A DNA stretch of 64,000 bases from Scleromitrula shiraiana (lineage: Eukaryota; Ascomycota; Leotiomycetes; Helotiales; Sclerotiniaceae), in the NCBI GenBank assembly GCA_028455995.1, contig JABELC010000007.1, positions 992,001 through 1,056,000 of the forward strand. Reading direction: 5' to 3'. The translations under genes were made by a program, and so were the position numbers. Of the stretch, positions 37,362 to 48,610 are shown piece after piece; positions within the stretch are counted from its first letter, which is position 1; every line of letters starts with the position of its first letter. Below the pieces are notes generated by a model. The model saw nothing but the letters and a program-made list of their open reading frames with translations. It had not been told where the DNA came from and did no database searches.

Positions 37362-37505
37362 TCGTCTCTTCCACTCTTCCACTCTTCCACTCTTCCACTC
37401 TTCCACTCTTCCACTCTTCCACTCTTCCACTCTTCCTCTCTTCCACTCTTCCACTCTTCCTCTCTTCCTCTCTTCCTCTTTTCCACTCCTCCGCTCTTCC
37501 TCTTC
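37362..37505. repeat. 8-bp TTCCACTC minisatellite
   Basis: Tandem units of CTTCCACT with CTTCCTCT variants produce long Ser/Leu/His/Pro-type frames on both strands, which should not be read as proteins. Confidence 0.95.
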
Positions 37506-38653
37506 TTATTCACCCATTCCAACCAGAATTGCGACTTTTAGTCTTTTAGAGCGGCGGCTGCAATAACGCAGGTACTTGTACTACCTAGTTACATAATGCG
37601 TGATATTGACATGCCCCCAATATTAACATAACATGCTCACATATCATTATCTGACTGCATGCTGGGATAACAATTCTTAGCTGCATGGGACCTGACTAGA
37701 GCGGACCAATAATGGCAGGAAACATGAATAGCAAAACGGTGAATTTTGGTGCTAAAACATGAAACAAGCATATTGGTCCGTTGGGTTGACCTCAATTCCT
37801 CAAGCCTAGCACTTCAGACCTTCAGACCAATTGTTACTTTTCTTTTGGGTATGGGGTCGAAATTACTACCAAGTGTAGAACTTTTTTTATTATTATTGAA
37901 ACATTCCGGTCGGAGATCAATTAATTCGTCGCAACGAAGATTATGGATTATGTTAGGGAGATCTTTTCTTCAAAATTTGCTTGAGCCATTTTTTTTGTTT
38001 CATTTTCTTAATTTGCCTTTGCCTACCTTGGGCACACTTACTTCCAAGAATTCATCCAATATTAGGAGCGGAATTGACATTGGAATTAGAATTGGAATTC
38101 AATATTTTCACATTTTTTTCGATACCTCCTGCACATGTGTATGTTACGTATGTATGTAGGCAGTGTATCGTGAAGATTGAATCAGGCCTCGGGCAGCCCG
38201 ATTGTTGACCCTGTGCACTAATAAGCCCATTCGTCCGAACGCCCCTCACATGAAGTACGTACACATGAAGTAAACCAACAAAAATTTTCAAGTCATCATC
38301 TCCCTCACTCATGACAACAATATACATTCAATATACATACATATGTACATACATATGTACATACATATGTACAATGTCACTAGACATTTTCCAACGACAT
38401 TTGTGATCAGTTCCAAATGCACATGGTACATTCAGATGTTGTCAAGAAATCATTTTGGAGCGCCAAAAGACCCAAATCAAGAATGTGGTGTTATGTACAA
38501 ATGTATCATCAGGTCTTGAAAAGATTTTCTATTTTTTACTTGAGAATTCTCCAAATTCTTCTCTACTGCAATACGACCTTATGTCGAACCATCACGCAAT
38601 GCGATGGTATCACTTCAATTGAAACCTGTACAATCAACCATATCTAAATCTTA
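37506..38653. other. Intergenic
   Basis: About 1.1 kb without a supported gene. It contains a 12-bp palindromic repeat (ACATACATATGT) at 38333-38373. Open frames here are short and low in complexity. Confidence 0.5.
38333..38373. repeat. 12-bp palindromic repeat
   Basis: Three to four units of ACATACATATGT in tandem. Each contains the self-complementary core ACATATGT, so the array could form hairpins. Confidence 0.85.
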
Positions 38654-39349
38654 TTATGTATTCTTTTGAACCGTGAGGCACTCTTTGCTTGCTTGCTTGC
38701 TTGACAGCAGCACGAATTGCCGCGCATTTGTGATACCGAATCCAATGTATCCAAGCCGAGTACTCATCTCCGCATCCTCTTTGTATTCCTCGAGGTATTC
38801 GTCTTGTCGTTCACGGGCTTCATTCCCTGATTGATTGATCGATCGATGCCTTCGTAGTGAATATCTCTCTCTCTTGACGCATTCCTCCAATTTCTTATCC
38901 AGAACACGGCAGGAAGTATTGCAGAACAGCAATTTCATTTCTGCTGTGAGGAAATTAGAGATGAATCTTCGTCTCTTCCGATAACTCGATTCGATGTATA
39001 TACATTCATTCGCCTTAAGATTCGTCTGAAGCCACAAGTTGTAATTTTGATAGCGGTGTCGTGGCCATGAAAGCTTTGAGTATTCTTCTGGTATTTACGC
39101 CACAGCCGTACGAGATGTAAACTATTCATTATCAATCATTTAAGATGCCAGTGTCTCTGTTATCATCGTTAGCAGAAACAAACAATGGCTTCGAGATAGG
39201 ACATACCCAAGCTCTCGTTCTCGCTCTGTATCGAATATACATTCAACCCTCCCACGGAATTGATGGTTAATGTCATGTCGAAGCTCGCACATCCCATTTT
39301 GGTATATATTGGCGTCCGTATCTTGTCTTGCAATCATAGACCGGTCCAA
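38654..39349 (-). CDS. Possible small hypothetical gene(s), structure unresolved
   Basis: Minus-strand open segments with ordinary codon use occur here. The stretch 39200-39349 ends in RERELG at a good intron (GTATGT, TGCTAAC branch, AACAG), after which the frame closes quickly. A second segment ends at 38654 and contains CNTSCRVLDKKLEECVKRER and a charged helix-like stretch (EARERQDEYLEEYKEDAE). I cannot join them into one convincing protein, and no family is recognised. Confidence 0.25.
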
Positions 39350-39590
39350 TTGATGAATGTGCTGAAACGATCAGAGTATCGGGCGAGTATTGTTGGCTGT
39401 TGATTCCAAATTCGAAACTGAGGGTGAGATATATGATGAAAGGAAAGAAACTAAACGATCTAAAATCAAGTTGTTGATTAGTCTCGAGGTAGCTGAAGAT
39501 TCCAATTGTAATCCCTACCATTGCTTCTTCTTTCACCTTTCTATGTAAACTCACATCTCTCTTTTACAATTGGAGTTGCTATACCAAAAC

Positions 39591-40211
39591 TCAATATAAT
39601 CGTTTGGCACCCCCGTTTCCTCGTTGCATCGGTACACCCCCTATCATCTCTGGACTTGGTGTAATATCTCGACAGAAACCCATCATCTCAATTGTGGATC
39701 GTTCATCAGGTGATGAGTGCATTGCTATCGGTAAGCCTGATCTTGTTGTTATACGGAGCATTGGTGCGGGCGGATTCATGGTTTGGAGTGAATTGTGTTT
39801 TTGTCCACTTGGGATCCGCATTCTATTCACCAACCCATTGAATGGAGGCGAACTATCCAAGTTCCATTCTTCCTCGACGGCGAGACGTTTCCCTTCGAAC
39901 AGCAAGGCTCTCTGATCAATTGAAGGGGATTGTGGCTGACGAGGTGGGGGAATGGTTGCTGGAACCCGGGAGCGGCGAGATTGACCATCCATACTCTCAC
40001 GAAAGTCGTCTGGCATTTTTCGCTTCAACTTACCTCTACTTTCGTTATCGTTCTCAATCTTTTCTTCCTCGTCCTCGTCCTCATTCTCGTCGCAAAGGCA
40101 TGTTCGTGCTGCTGATTTGGAGTCAATCGCAGCACTGCCATTTACGCGTTGGGAGCTACAGGAAACGCACATTGACTTCGAAGTTTCTTTAAGAGGTGTG
40201 GTGGTATTCAT
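39591..40211 (-). CDS. Hypothetical protein, 206 aa
   Basis: A single open frame from the ATG at 40209-40211 to TGA at 39591-39593. The protein has two CxxC-like pairs near the N-terminus (MCVSCSSQ, RTCLCDE), then an acidic patch (ENEDEDEEEKIENDNE), a basic stretch (RGKLKRKMP), and a Pro/Ser-rich remainder with SPSIDQRALLFEGKRLAVEEEW. It looks mostly disordered and could be nuclear (inference from the basic patch next to the acidic run). No known family is recognised. Coding bias is plausible, but there is no domain support, and an intron at either end cannot be excluded. Confidence 0.4.
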   Translation of the reverse strand: MNTTTPLKETSKSMCVSCSSQRVNGSAAIDSKSAARTCLCDENEDEDEEEKIENDNESRGKLKRKMPDDFRESMDGQSRRSRVPATIPPPRQPQSPSIDQRALLFEGKRLAVEEEWNLDSSPPFNGLVNRMRIPSGQKHNSLQTMNPPAPMLRITTRSGLPIAMHSSPDERSTIEMMGFCRDITPSPEMIGGVPMQRGNGGAKRLY

Positions 40212-41619
40212 TGTCGCCTCTTTAACTGTTTAAATTGGGTAAAGATTGTTATGATAAGAACTTGAATGCCAAATTGTACTACGTGTTGAATAACGATTGG
40301 AAGTTCGATTGAAAATGTCAAGAATCTGTTGCGCGTGTTTCTCGTGGGGTTCCTTCCAGTACCCTCGGCTAAGTAAAATAAGCTTAAGGAGTTATAATAG
40401 CCGCTTGTATGAGGGCCAAGTATGATGCCGCAATTGAAAAACAAGTGTGAAGAATGAATTATTATGTCACAGATAGAATCTTGCAATGATTGTTTACGAG
40501 TAGATTCATCTCGAACTCCTGTTCAAATTTTGGTAAAGTTTTATCCAACATCAGCATGTATCATGACCGTTTTATCATATACATGAGTGTAGTTTTGGTA
40601 CAATATTCAATTGAAGCACTGGTGTATTACTACGTCAGTACTCGAGCTTCCAGAAATTATCGCACGCAAATTCATTGCTCTGTGGATTCTTCTGTAATTA
40701 GACATGTATCTCAATCAAGCATTGCGCAATTGATACTCTCATAAGCGTAAACTAGATATTAAGAAGTATTATGAAAATTGAAAGTTGCGCATTATGGCAA
40801 TATGTTATTGCATCAAATGTATTTGCTACGTATTATTCAATCCACATATTTAATGTATTGTCATCATATAGATCAAACGTTTAGATAGTTTTGGAAGGAA
40901 CCAAAATCAATCAGGTCACTACAAAGCAGGCACCAAAACCCATCGCTAATGGGAGGAAGGAAGGAAGGAACCTCACCCATCTCTATCCTTTAGGTTACAG
41001 ACAATGAAGTTTGTTCCTGATGCTACTGTCATACCAAACCTTCCAAGGTTGCCTGTTGCACCACCATGTGTCCTCCATGCTATACTACCATCACTGGTAG
41101 ACTTCAGAGTAGCCTTCCCACCTGGTGTAGACAACACTATCTCTTTTCTCTACCATATTGTATGGGTTATGGTGATGTGTTCCTGACATAGTACATGCTG
41201 CTATCTGTCTTTATTGCTACTATTTGTCATCGGTGCTCATGGCTCTTTTCTCAAGTGCTCTAGTCAGTAGTCTATGACGAAATGAATCTGCTGAAAAGTT
41301 TATCTCAGTGGTGCCATATTCACGCTAACATTTGAACGCATACACTTGTGATCCTTTTATCTACAAATACTGCCTTTCCCCCCTCATCCCCTCATTCTTC
41401 TTTCCCCAGTTACAACCAAAAAATTCATCTCTACCATTCGTTCTCAATTCCAACGTTCGCTCAAAAATAACTCTTATTTACAAACAAAAAATACCTCTCA
41501 TTACAAACAAAAGATAATTCTTAATTATAAACAAACATCACTTCTTAATTACAAACAAACATCACTTCTTAATTACAAACAATTTAATTAATAAATCTTA
41601 TCTTCATCAAATCAAAAAG
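40212..41619. other. Intergenic between divergent hypothetical genes
   Basis: About 1.4 kb with only short frames. The last 100 bp before 41620 hold a 24-bp tandem repeat (listed separately). A GGAAGGAAGGAAGGAA run lies near 40952. Confidence 0.5.
41507..41582 (+). repeat. 24-bp tandem repeat in promoter/5' leader
   Basis: Two full and two partial units of TTACAAACAAACATCACTTC-TTAA immediately precede the 135-aa gene (start 41620). The sequence lacks G and is A/C-rich, like an unstructured 5' leader. A variable-length leader repeat could tune expression (inference). Confidence 0.85.
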
Positions 41620-42027
41620 ATGCCTTCCAGAATCTCCTCCTACTTTTCTCGAGTCCGTCGCAACATCAGCAAGCAAGTCAATCGCATCATTCCTCGCCAC
41701 TCCCTCGATGGTCGAGTTCCAAGACTCAGCTTCCGAAGATCCCGAAGCACCAACTCCCGTGACGAAATCGACAATCTCCTTGGCGACGAACTACTAGACG
41801 AGCACGATGTCATGAACTTAGACTATCACAACTGGCTCAGAGAACTACCTCCTCAAAAGCCCCAAGTCAAAACCAGTGGTTTCCTTGTTAGTCTCGATCC
41901 TTGCGAAAAATGGGCTATCATTCGTGATGATCTCAGCTTAAGCGACGAAGAGATCGAGTATCATGTTCCGAACGAAATTGGTCGCTATATTCAGAATACT
42001 CGAAGAGGGGCTGTGTCTTATAATTAG
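41620..42027 (+). CDS. Hypothetical basic protein, 135 aa
   Basis: Intronless frame from ATG 41620-41622 to TAG 42025-42027. The context AAAAAGATGCC is good, and a G-poor leader precedes it. The N-terminal 60 residues are strongly basic and could form an amphipathic helix (RISSYFSRVRRNISKQVNRII, then RLSFRRSRS). The C-terminal half is acidic and ordered-looking: DYHNWLRELPPQKPQ, SGFLVSLDPCEKWAIIRD, SDEEIEYHVPNEIGRYIQ. I do not recognise a characterised family. The composition and clean context make a real gene likely. No signal peptide. Confidence 0.65.
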   Translation: MPSRISSYFSRVRRNISKQVNRIIPRHSLDGRVPRLSFRRSRSTNSRDEIDNLLGDELLDEHDVMNLDYHNWLRELPPQKPQVKTSGFLVSLDPCEKWAIIRDDLSLSDEEIEYHVPNEIGRYIQNTRRGAVSYN

Positions 42028-43220
42028 AACTATAGTTTACCAAATACAATTTTTTTAACTACCACTATAATGACTTCATTGATACTGTGCATGCTTGTGA
42101 ACACGTCGTCGCTCTGTAAAATTAAAAGTATGTTGTGTAATGCTTTCTTCCTTGTATACATATGTAGACCTCGTCGTCGATGTTCCAATTGTAATAGAGT
42201 GCCATCCCATCTCATATTAAACACACCAACAAGTGAATTAAACTACCTCATCACCTGCTCACCTCAACCTTTACCTTTTCTTTTCCCCACTGCACCTCAC
42301 TGCCTTCATAATAGTATATCAACCCACCCCATATATCAACGCCGCCCCCACATCACATCCCCCATCACCATAAACAATTGAACCAATCACTTTATCACCC
42401 TCATCCCAACATATACCCACCCAATTAATCATCTGCTCCCCTCACTCCATACATTTAATCCCCATCGCATGTGCCACCGCCACAATATTTTTTCTCACTT
42501 CTGATTTTTCAAATGTTCTCACCAAGCAAGCCAGCTCAATTCCTCGGCTATTCTCGATAAACTAAAGGAGACTAATCGAGCATCTTCTATCTTAACACAT
42601 TATACTAGCTAAACGTAGTAATTGTGAAGCTATTCCCATCTCTAATTCTATCAATTATAAGTCCGAACGACGAGTTATTTCTTGGAAATGTTTTTTTTAA
42701 AATAAAATAGATACTTAGGCTTCTTGTAGCAATTGATAAACTTGGAACAGTCAATCTATTCATCTTTACATATGTACAACGAGTCTTCAAAAACAAATAA
42801 GACTCGAAATTCAAGATGGAAAAGCCATATTATGATTGTTAGATCCCACGCTCTACTGATATCTGTCTCATTGACATCCATCGACGTTCTCCAGGCATTG
42901 AATAAAACCTCTTTCTTGGGTACTATATAGTGACGGAATGGAGCGTTCATAAATAAAAGGGTAAATGTTTATCGCGATTCTATTGATATCTGCAAACCTT
43001 ATCATATTCTGAAATTCACGTCGTTTGAATTACTTCCAAGGTTATTTACTATACTGTTCGTAAACTGATCAAACATTCTACCTTTCTTTATATATCTTCA
43101 AACATTATCATGAATATCATAATTTAATTTTCTTCCCGCATACCTAAATATCGTCGGTATCCATCCCATACATTCTAACATTCATTTCCCATAAACCAAA
43201 TCCAAGGTAAAAAATAGCCC
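42028..43220. other. Intergenic
   Basis: About 1.2 kb, C/A-rich around 42220-42440 (many CCC/ACC runs) and otherwise AT-leaning. No supported gene. Confidence 0.5.
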
Positions 43221-43272
43221 AACTCCCCAAAATGGAGGTAGGTAAAGAAGCAATCCCCACTGGAAACAATAA

Positions 43273-43479
43273 ATGCCCTTCTATCCACACTACCTCCTCA
43301 CCCATCTTTATGATAACTTAACCAAATACCTCGAACCTTCTACAGCTCACAAGCTACAGAAGTTTAACCCTAAACAGGCACCCCCAAAAGATTTGAAACC
43401 ACTACTAAGAAATCATATTAGGCTTGTTAAGCCTGTAAAGTACCTAGGTGCGTGTATGAACGAATCTCTGAGGAATTGA
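43273..43479 (+). CDS. Possible small protein, 68 aa
   Basis: Short frame from ATG at 43273 to TGA at 43477-43479, with a Lys/Pro-rich sequence (TAHKLQKFNPKQAPPKDLKP, then RNHIRLVKPVKYLG). The context is unremarkable. A second ATG frame begins just upstream (43234) but closes after about 30 codons. No family recognised. Confidence 0.25.
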   Translation: MPFYPHYLLTHLYDNLTKYLEPSTAHKLQKFNPKQAPPKDLKPLLRNHIRLVKPVKYLGACMNESLRN

Positions 43480-43847
43480 GAAGACGATTTACGCTTTTCA
43501 CTTGTAGTTCCTTCCATTTTATAATTTTGAATGAATTGTCAACGATTGGTTTTACTATATGCATGGGATTTGTTTGATCCGATTCATATTCGTGTTTCTT
43601 ACGATTGATTATCTGCGTACTTTGTTTCGCCTAGGCACTTTTTCTTCGTTTCCAATTCCGTTATCTACAGTTATATAGCTTCTAGCAATATTGTGGTGTT
43701 TCTGAGTTTCACATCATATCATAGGAAAGTGTGATTTCCCCAGCAAGTATTCAAAGCTCACAACCTCTAACTTACAATAAAAGGAAGATTTAAGCATATT
43801 CTCGTATTCCTTCCTCTCCTATCTAATTACATCCATCCGTCCATCCG

Positions 43848-43880
<33 letters not shown>

Positions 43881-45298
43881 CCATCCATCCATCCATCCAT
43901 CCATCCATCCATCCATCCATCCATCCACCTGCATGCCATACTCCAGATTATGAAAAAATCCTACCCCGCAACATTAGAATCCCTTTAACCACCCTACCTA
44001 CCATGGTTCCAATAGATTTGACTTGGCTGTCCTATCACCTCCGAGATTTACTTATAGTACCTATAACACCTATGTATATCTATCTATATCTATATGTATC
44101 CGATTTTTTTCATCTATCGTTGGGCCTTTAGAAACCAATTAATGGACACCGTGTCTTGATCAAGTGATTCGGCGGGTGGTAGATACTCAATAGTCTACAG
44201 GAGAACACTATATGCGGAGGTGTTATCTCTTCCTTCTCATCTCATTACATGCACCAGTGCAGTAGGACCCACAGACCAGATGTTCTTCCTGTACCCCATC
44301 AGCATCATTCCTTCCTATTACTCTTACACGTTTTTAGATGGGGATATAAGGCATCATTCTGCAGTAACCCTTGATATTGTTAACTAACTGTATAATATGA
44401 ATGAGTACCTAACATCTCGGCATCATTTATCTATGTACCTAAAGACCATAAACCCGATGAATGGTCTTGAGATCCTCCTAAGCTCATCTACGTAGAAAAC
44501 ACACAGCCAATCGGCCGATCATATGATTTACAAATGGGTGAACGAATGAACATCAGAACACTGCCAAATAGGTTCGAAATGATTTTCAAAATTTACCACC
44601 CTCTGATTGATGCGTCACTGCAAATCAATTACATCTAGCGTCATTGCACAAATCCAGAGTTATTTATACAATTCGATCTTTCACTCACGACAATCAATCA
44701 AGGAACAATTATATAAGTCCTGAGAGAAAAGGCCAAGCTTGTAATGTATTTAAAGATATACAATTAACGTCAAGGATATAGTTCCAAGCGTCATATATAC
44801 AATTATAATTCCATATACATTTATAGATAGATAAGTATACCAGCCACAAGGCTTACAGAATATTGATAGATAGATAGCAAGTATATTCGTATGCAAACCA
44901 AGACCCTGCCCACAGAACCTTGAAATATAATAATAGAAACACGTCTCTATACCTCTGTTTGCTTGCTACTTTCCACTGGTAGTTGGTGATAAAAAAATGG
45001 GGATCTCTTAGTCAACGAAGGTGGAGATGACCAAAAAGTAAGTTTTCAAGATACCTCATAAGAGTTTCAAACCCCAACCACCAGAGGGAGGTGCGAAGAA
45101 AGAGGAAACGACAATTATAGCAAAGAGCTGGTTAAGTCAAATGCAAACATAAAGGGTATTGGCGACCGAATGTTGCTTCCTTTCCAAGACTCCATAAATG
45201 CAAGTATGTACCAAGGATATCTTATTGTATGTACTCCATTCACCGGGATTTAGGCCAAAAATGCAGAAAGAAGTTGTGAGGGGGAAAAACGAGAAGCA
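43480..45298. other. Intergenic with CCAT microsatellite
   Basis: 1.8 kb downstream of the Whi5-like gene. It contains a CCAT array (43828-43926) and short TATC/GATA runs (44080-44095, 44826-44878). No gene is supported. Confidence 0.5.
43828..43926. repeat. CCAT tetranucleotide microsatellite
   Basis: About 24 units of CCAT with occasional CCGT variants. Confidence 0.95.
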
Positions 45299-46957
45299 TT
45301 ACACTCGTCCAGTCAAACGACGTCTCTGTGGCACAGCCAACTCCACTTCTTCATCACTACTGTCGCCCATTTCATCCAACATTTTCTCTATTGCCTCCCT
45401 TCTGCTTCCCATCTTGACCCCCAGCTCTTTCTTCTCGATACCTTTCTGACTCCTGATTGATGCTGGCCCAGTTTCACTTGATCCACTACTAACACTGTCC
45501 GCAAATTCTACTCTACGTTGGCTTTGCGCTCCTGTTGCCACATTTTTACCATTTTGCGCAACATGAAGACCGAATTCTGCTCGTAGGGGGCTATGTCGCG
45601 GGCTCATCTGACTTCTTTGTGATGGCGGTAATGCAGGGCCCATATTATTTGAATTGCCTGGTGAGCTCATAAATAATAGTGTTTCTATAGCATCTTGTTC
45701 TTGTAAAGTTTTTTGGCCCGAGTTTATTATTTTTTCCGTGGATTGGTAATCACTAGACCGTACATCGGGTGTTCGTGGAGCAGAGTTATTGTTGAGAGTA
45801 CGATGCGAATCCGAACTTGACTGTCCAGGCATAGATGGTGGCCTATTAAATTTGGGATCCGAACGTCGGGATGTAGGCGTGGGTCGGATATCAGCTGGAG
45901 GAGCCAGAGACTTAGAATGTGATGGTGAAGAATTATGAAAGTTTTGCCTAGAATGAACGCCATTGACAGAATGATCACGCCAAAATGATTCATATGTTCG
46001 GGAAGGTGGTTCTGTTCGGGAATAGAGATCAAAATCTACTGAGGGTCGGGGCCCAAAGACATCTCGGGATCCTTGGCCTTGGACGTTAGCGATTGCTGTT
46101 CGTGGGGAAGTGATGGTATTTCGACGATTGTTGAAAGTAGATGATGTCGAAGTTGGAGATCCAGCTTGTGATGCCAAAGTTTCAACTTCATTGATAGAAT
46201 TAGATTCCCAGCCGTTATTTACTTTGACCATTGCGTACGAAAGCCGAGTTCGTAGTTCGGAGGAGAGCTGTGAGGCCTTAGTTTGCCTGCTTGTTGTTTT
46301 GGCTGCGTTACTGACCTCTCCCATTCTGCTTGCAACTGAGGATGCATTGCTGACTGTACTGGTATTTCTTGTATGCCCATGAACGGCTGGAACTTTCGGG
46401 CTGGTAGGCGAGTTCGAGTTTGTTGTCTTGACGTTACCATCAGCTGTTCTTTTTTGGCCGGCATTTAAAGCAATGGTAACATTGGAACGCGTGGGGCTAA
46501 TATGGCTTTCAAGTGGTATTTGCTCGGCGGCCAATTGCGAAAGTTGAGACAATGATCCCCCTTCTTGGTTCGTATTTTGGGATGAGAACCCATCTGATGT
46601 CGGTGGCGTTGATAAAGTATCTTGTCCCTCTGCTGTCAATTGAGAGTTGTTGGATGTGGTGGGCGCGGATGCGAAAGTGGATTGTGTTGTATTATCTCGG
46701 GTATTCTTTTCTTCAAACTCTTGCGATATTGTTTCCTGCGATGAAATTGTTTCTTGCGACGCTGGTTCATGCGCGGCAATAGAAGTATCTTTGGTGTGAT
46801 TATTCGCCATGATAGGTTCGAAGGCGCGGGTTTCCGTCGCGTCGATAAGACTCGGTGTTGGTAATTTACTCGTATTTGAGGTGTCGCGACCTTGACTCGT
46901 AGATTGTGCAATCGCGACTTCTTCTAAAGCAGCGATTGCCAATGTAGGATGATCCAT
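45299..46957 (-). CDS. Whi5/Nrm1-type G1/S transcriptional repressor
   Basis: Intronless 552-residue frame (ATG 46955-46957, TAA 45299-45301). The protein is Ser/Thr/Asn-rich and largely disordered, except for a conserved helix at about 231-260, LSSELRTRLSYAMVKVNNGW. This fits the GTB motif of the Whi5/Nrm1 family (R-L-x-x-A-x-x-K-V), through which these proteins bind SBF/MBF at G1/S promoters. A second conserved piece near 421-434, EQDAIETLLFMSSPGNS, fits the short C-terminal-half motif common in fungal homologues. SP/TP sites are scattered (ISPTRS, NSPTSP, MSPRHSP), consistent with CDK control. The extreme C-terminus (GSRREAIEKMLDEMGDSSDEEVE) is a charged helix. I infer a nuclear cell-cycle repressor. 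Whether it acts like Whi5 (start) or Nrm1 (MBF feedback) cannot be told. Confidence 0.75.
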   Translation of the reverse strand: MDHPTLAIAALEEVAIAQSTSQGRDTSNTSKLPTPSLIDATETRAFEPIMANNHTKDTSIAAHEPASQETISSQETISQEFEEKNTRDNTTQSTFASAPTTSNNSQLTAEGQDTLSTPPTSDGFSSQNTNQEGGSLSQLSQLAAEQIPLESHISPTRSNVTIALNAGQKRTADGNVKTTNSNSPTSPKVPAVHGHTRNTSTVSNASSVASRMGEVSNAAKTTSRQTKASQLSSELRTRLSYAMVKVNNGWESNSINEVETLASQAGSPTSTSSTFNNRRNTITSPRTAIANVQGQGSRDVFGPRPSVDFDLYSRTEPPSRTYESFWRDHSVNGVHSRQNFHNSSPSHSKSLAPPADIRPTPTSRRSDPKFNRPPSMPGQSSSDSHRTLNNNSAPRTPDVRSSDYQSTEKIINSGQKTLQEQDAIETLLFMSSPGNSNNMGPALPPSQRSQMSPRHSPLRAEFGLHVAQNGKNVATGAQSQRRVEFADSVSSGSSETGPASIRSQKGIEKKELGVKMGSRREAIEKMLDEMGDSSDEEVELAVPQRRRLTGRV

Positions 46958-48610
46958 AAAAATATATGAGTTATCTCTTAAATTGATAATTGATAATTGT
47001 ATGAAGAGAAGTTGTATAAGGGAATTCGAATAGTAAATATTTTATTAGAACTAAAGAATACTTAAGAATTTGGTAATACTATTAAGGAATTCTTTTGAAT
47101 TTGAGGTTTGATAATGATCGTGGCGGGTGTTATCCTTGGTCTGTGTAATGCTTGTGTCCTTCTTGTGGAGTAGGAAGAGGAAAGAGGGCAAGAGGAGTGG
47201 AGGAGAGGAGAGCGCGAAATCGCGATAAAAATTCGTATTCGGCCGCGTACTTCTCTTTCTTTGAAGTATGTTATCGTGTTGGCGTTGTATACGAATTGAT
47301 CATATGAATAGTATCAAAAGACTCTTTGTCAATAATACTACCTGAGTATATCATGTAATATGTAATTATTCCTCGACAGCAAGAAGGACTCGAATGATAA
47401 TAATACCAATAACTATTATAATAATCACGAATGAAGATGATGAATAATAATGATGATGATGATAATAATAATAATAATAATAATAACAATAATAGTAATA
47501 ATATCAATTAATAAAGAAGTTCATTCGTTCAATTATATACTATGTACTTCAGGTCTACCAGTTGACGCCTTCGAAATGCTGGAGAGATGGTGGTGGATCT
47601 TATGATAATCAAATGGAATTTCGAATTCGAGGAATTTTGATGAATCAAATCAAATGGGGAGACGTGCGATTCAACCCCACCCCAGTAGTCTAAAATCGCG
47701 CTTTCTCGTGACCTCTTATTCACTATCAAGGTATCAAGCAAGTGGGCTGACTAAGAGAAACCATTCAAAACACCAGAAGCACCAGAAGCATGCATAGATC
47801 TAGAAGCTTGGAATTCTCCCACTCATTATTATTGGTGAGAACCGTTGAGAAATTGGTAGATTAATTGTCAATTACTTTTTATATCACATTTCGTCACTAT
47901 TATAATGATTTGCTTTTTCTAAATTGTGATATCATATGACCGTGATATTAAATGAGCTAACCATATGCTGACTACAATTGCAATTGAGGTATATGACCAA
48001 TTTGTTTCAAGATAAATGTGGCCTGCCATCCAATGTATTCGTGATTTCTGACCCGATATAAATCAGATACCAATGCATTTGACAGCCCAAATAGTTTTCA
48101 ATGCCAATCCGTTCATAAGTCCGAGAGAACACCCACAAGAACATTACCTTTACAAGATCTGTGGAGAAGCTAGATTTGGAATAATCCGGAGGAACGCATA
48201 GTGCGATCAGATGAAACGAAACCATGCGAGATTAAGGTCAAGCATTGCGAATGATCGATCAGATGGCTGCTCAATACCGGGTCCTCTATTTGGTAGAGCG
48301 TTCAATTCAGACGATCCCTAAGTTGCCAGAATTAAATATGTGCTTCTGGCGTGTTTGAGAAGTTGAGAACCTGTGAGGAACATAATGCGTGAATGGAATG
48401 TGCTTACAGGGTTTGATATCGGATGGGCCGTGCGAATTTATCAGCATAGATGTTCGTCTGAAAATCTCGGTTTGGAGGCCTCGAACTCATATACCTACGA
48501 TAAATTGTATTTAAGAAGACAACGAATTGTATGGCTCAGCTCTCTTCGAAAGCGTGCCCTCCATCGCCGGCCTAGTATCCTTAGATAGAAGACAGAAATG
48601 GGCATCAATC
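46958..48610. other. Intergenic with trinucleotide repeats
   Basis: 1.65 kb upstream of the Whi5-like gene and downstream of the kinetochore gene. It carries a TGA/TAA microsatellite at 47451-47512. The open frame at 48373-48588 on the plus strand has no recognisable feature. Confidence 0.5.

Noticed and set aside
37202..37566. Long overlapping open frames on both strands rich in Ser/Leu/His/Pro or Arg/Glu/Trp/Lys
   Set aside because: They are translations of the 8-bp TTCCACTC repeat, not proteins.
48270..48330. tRNA-like stretch (GGTAGAGCG)
   Set aside because: No matching acceptor stem or TTCGA-type T-loop could be found in register.
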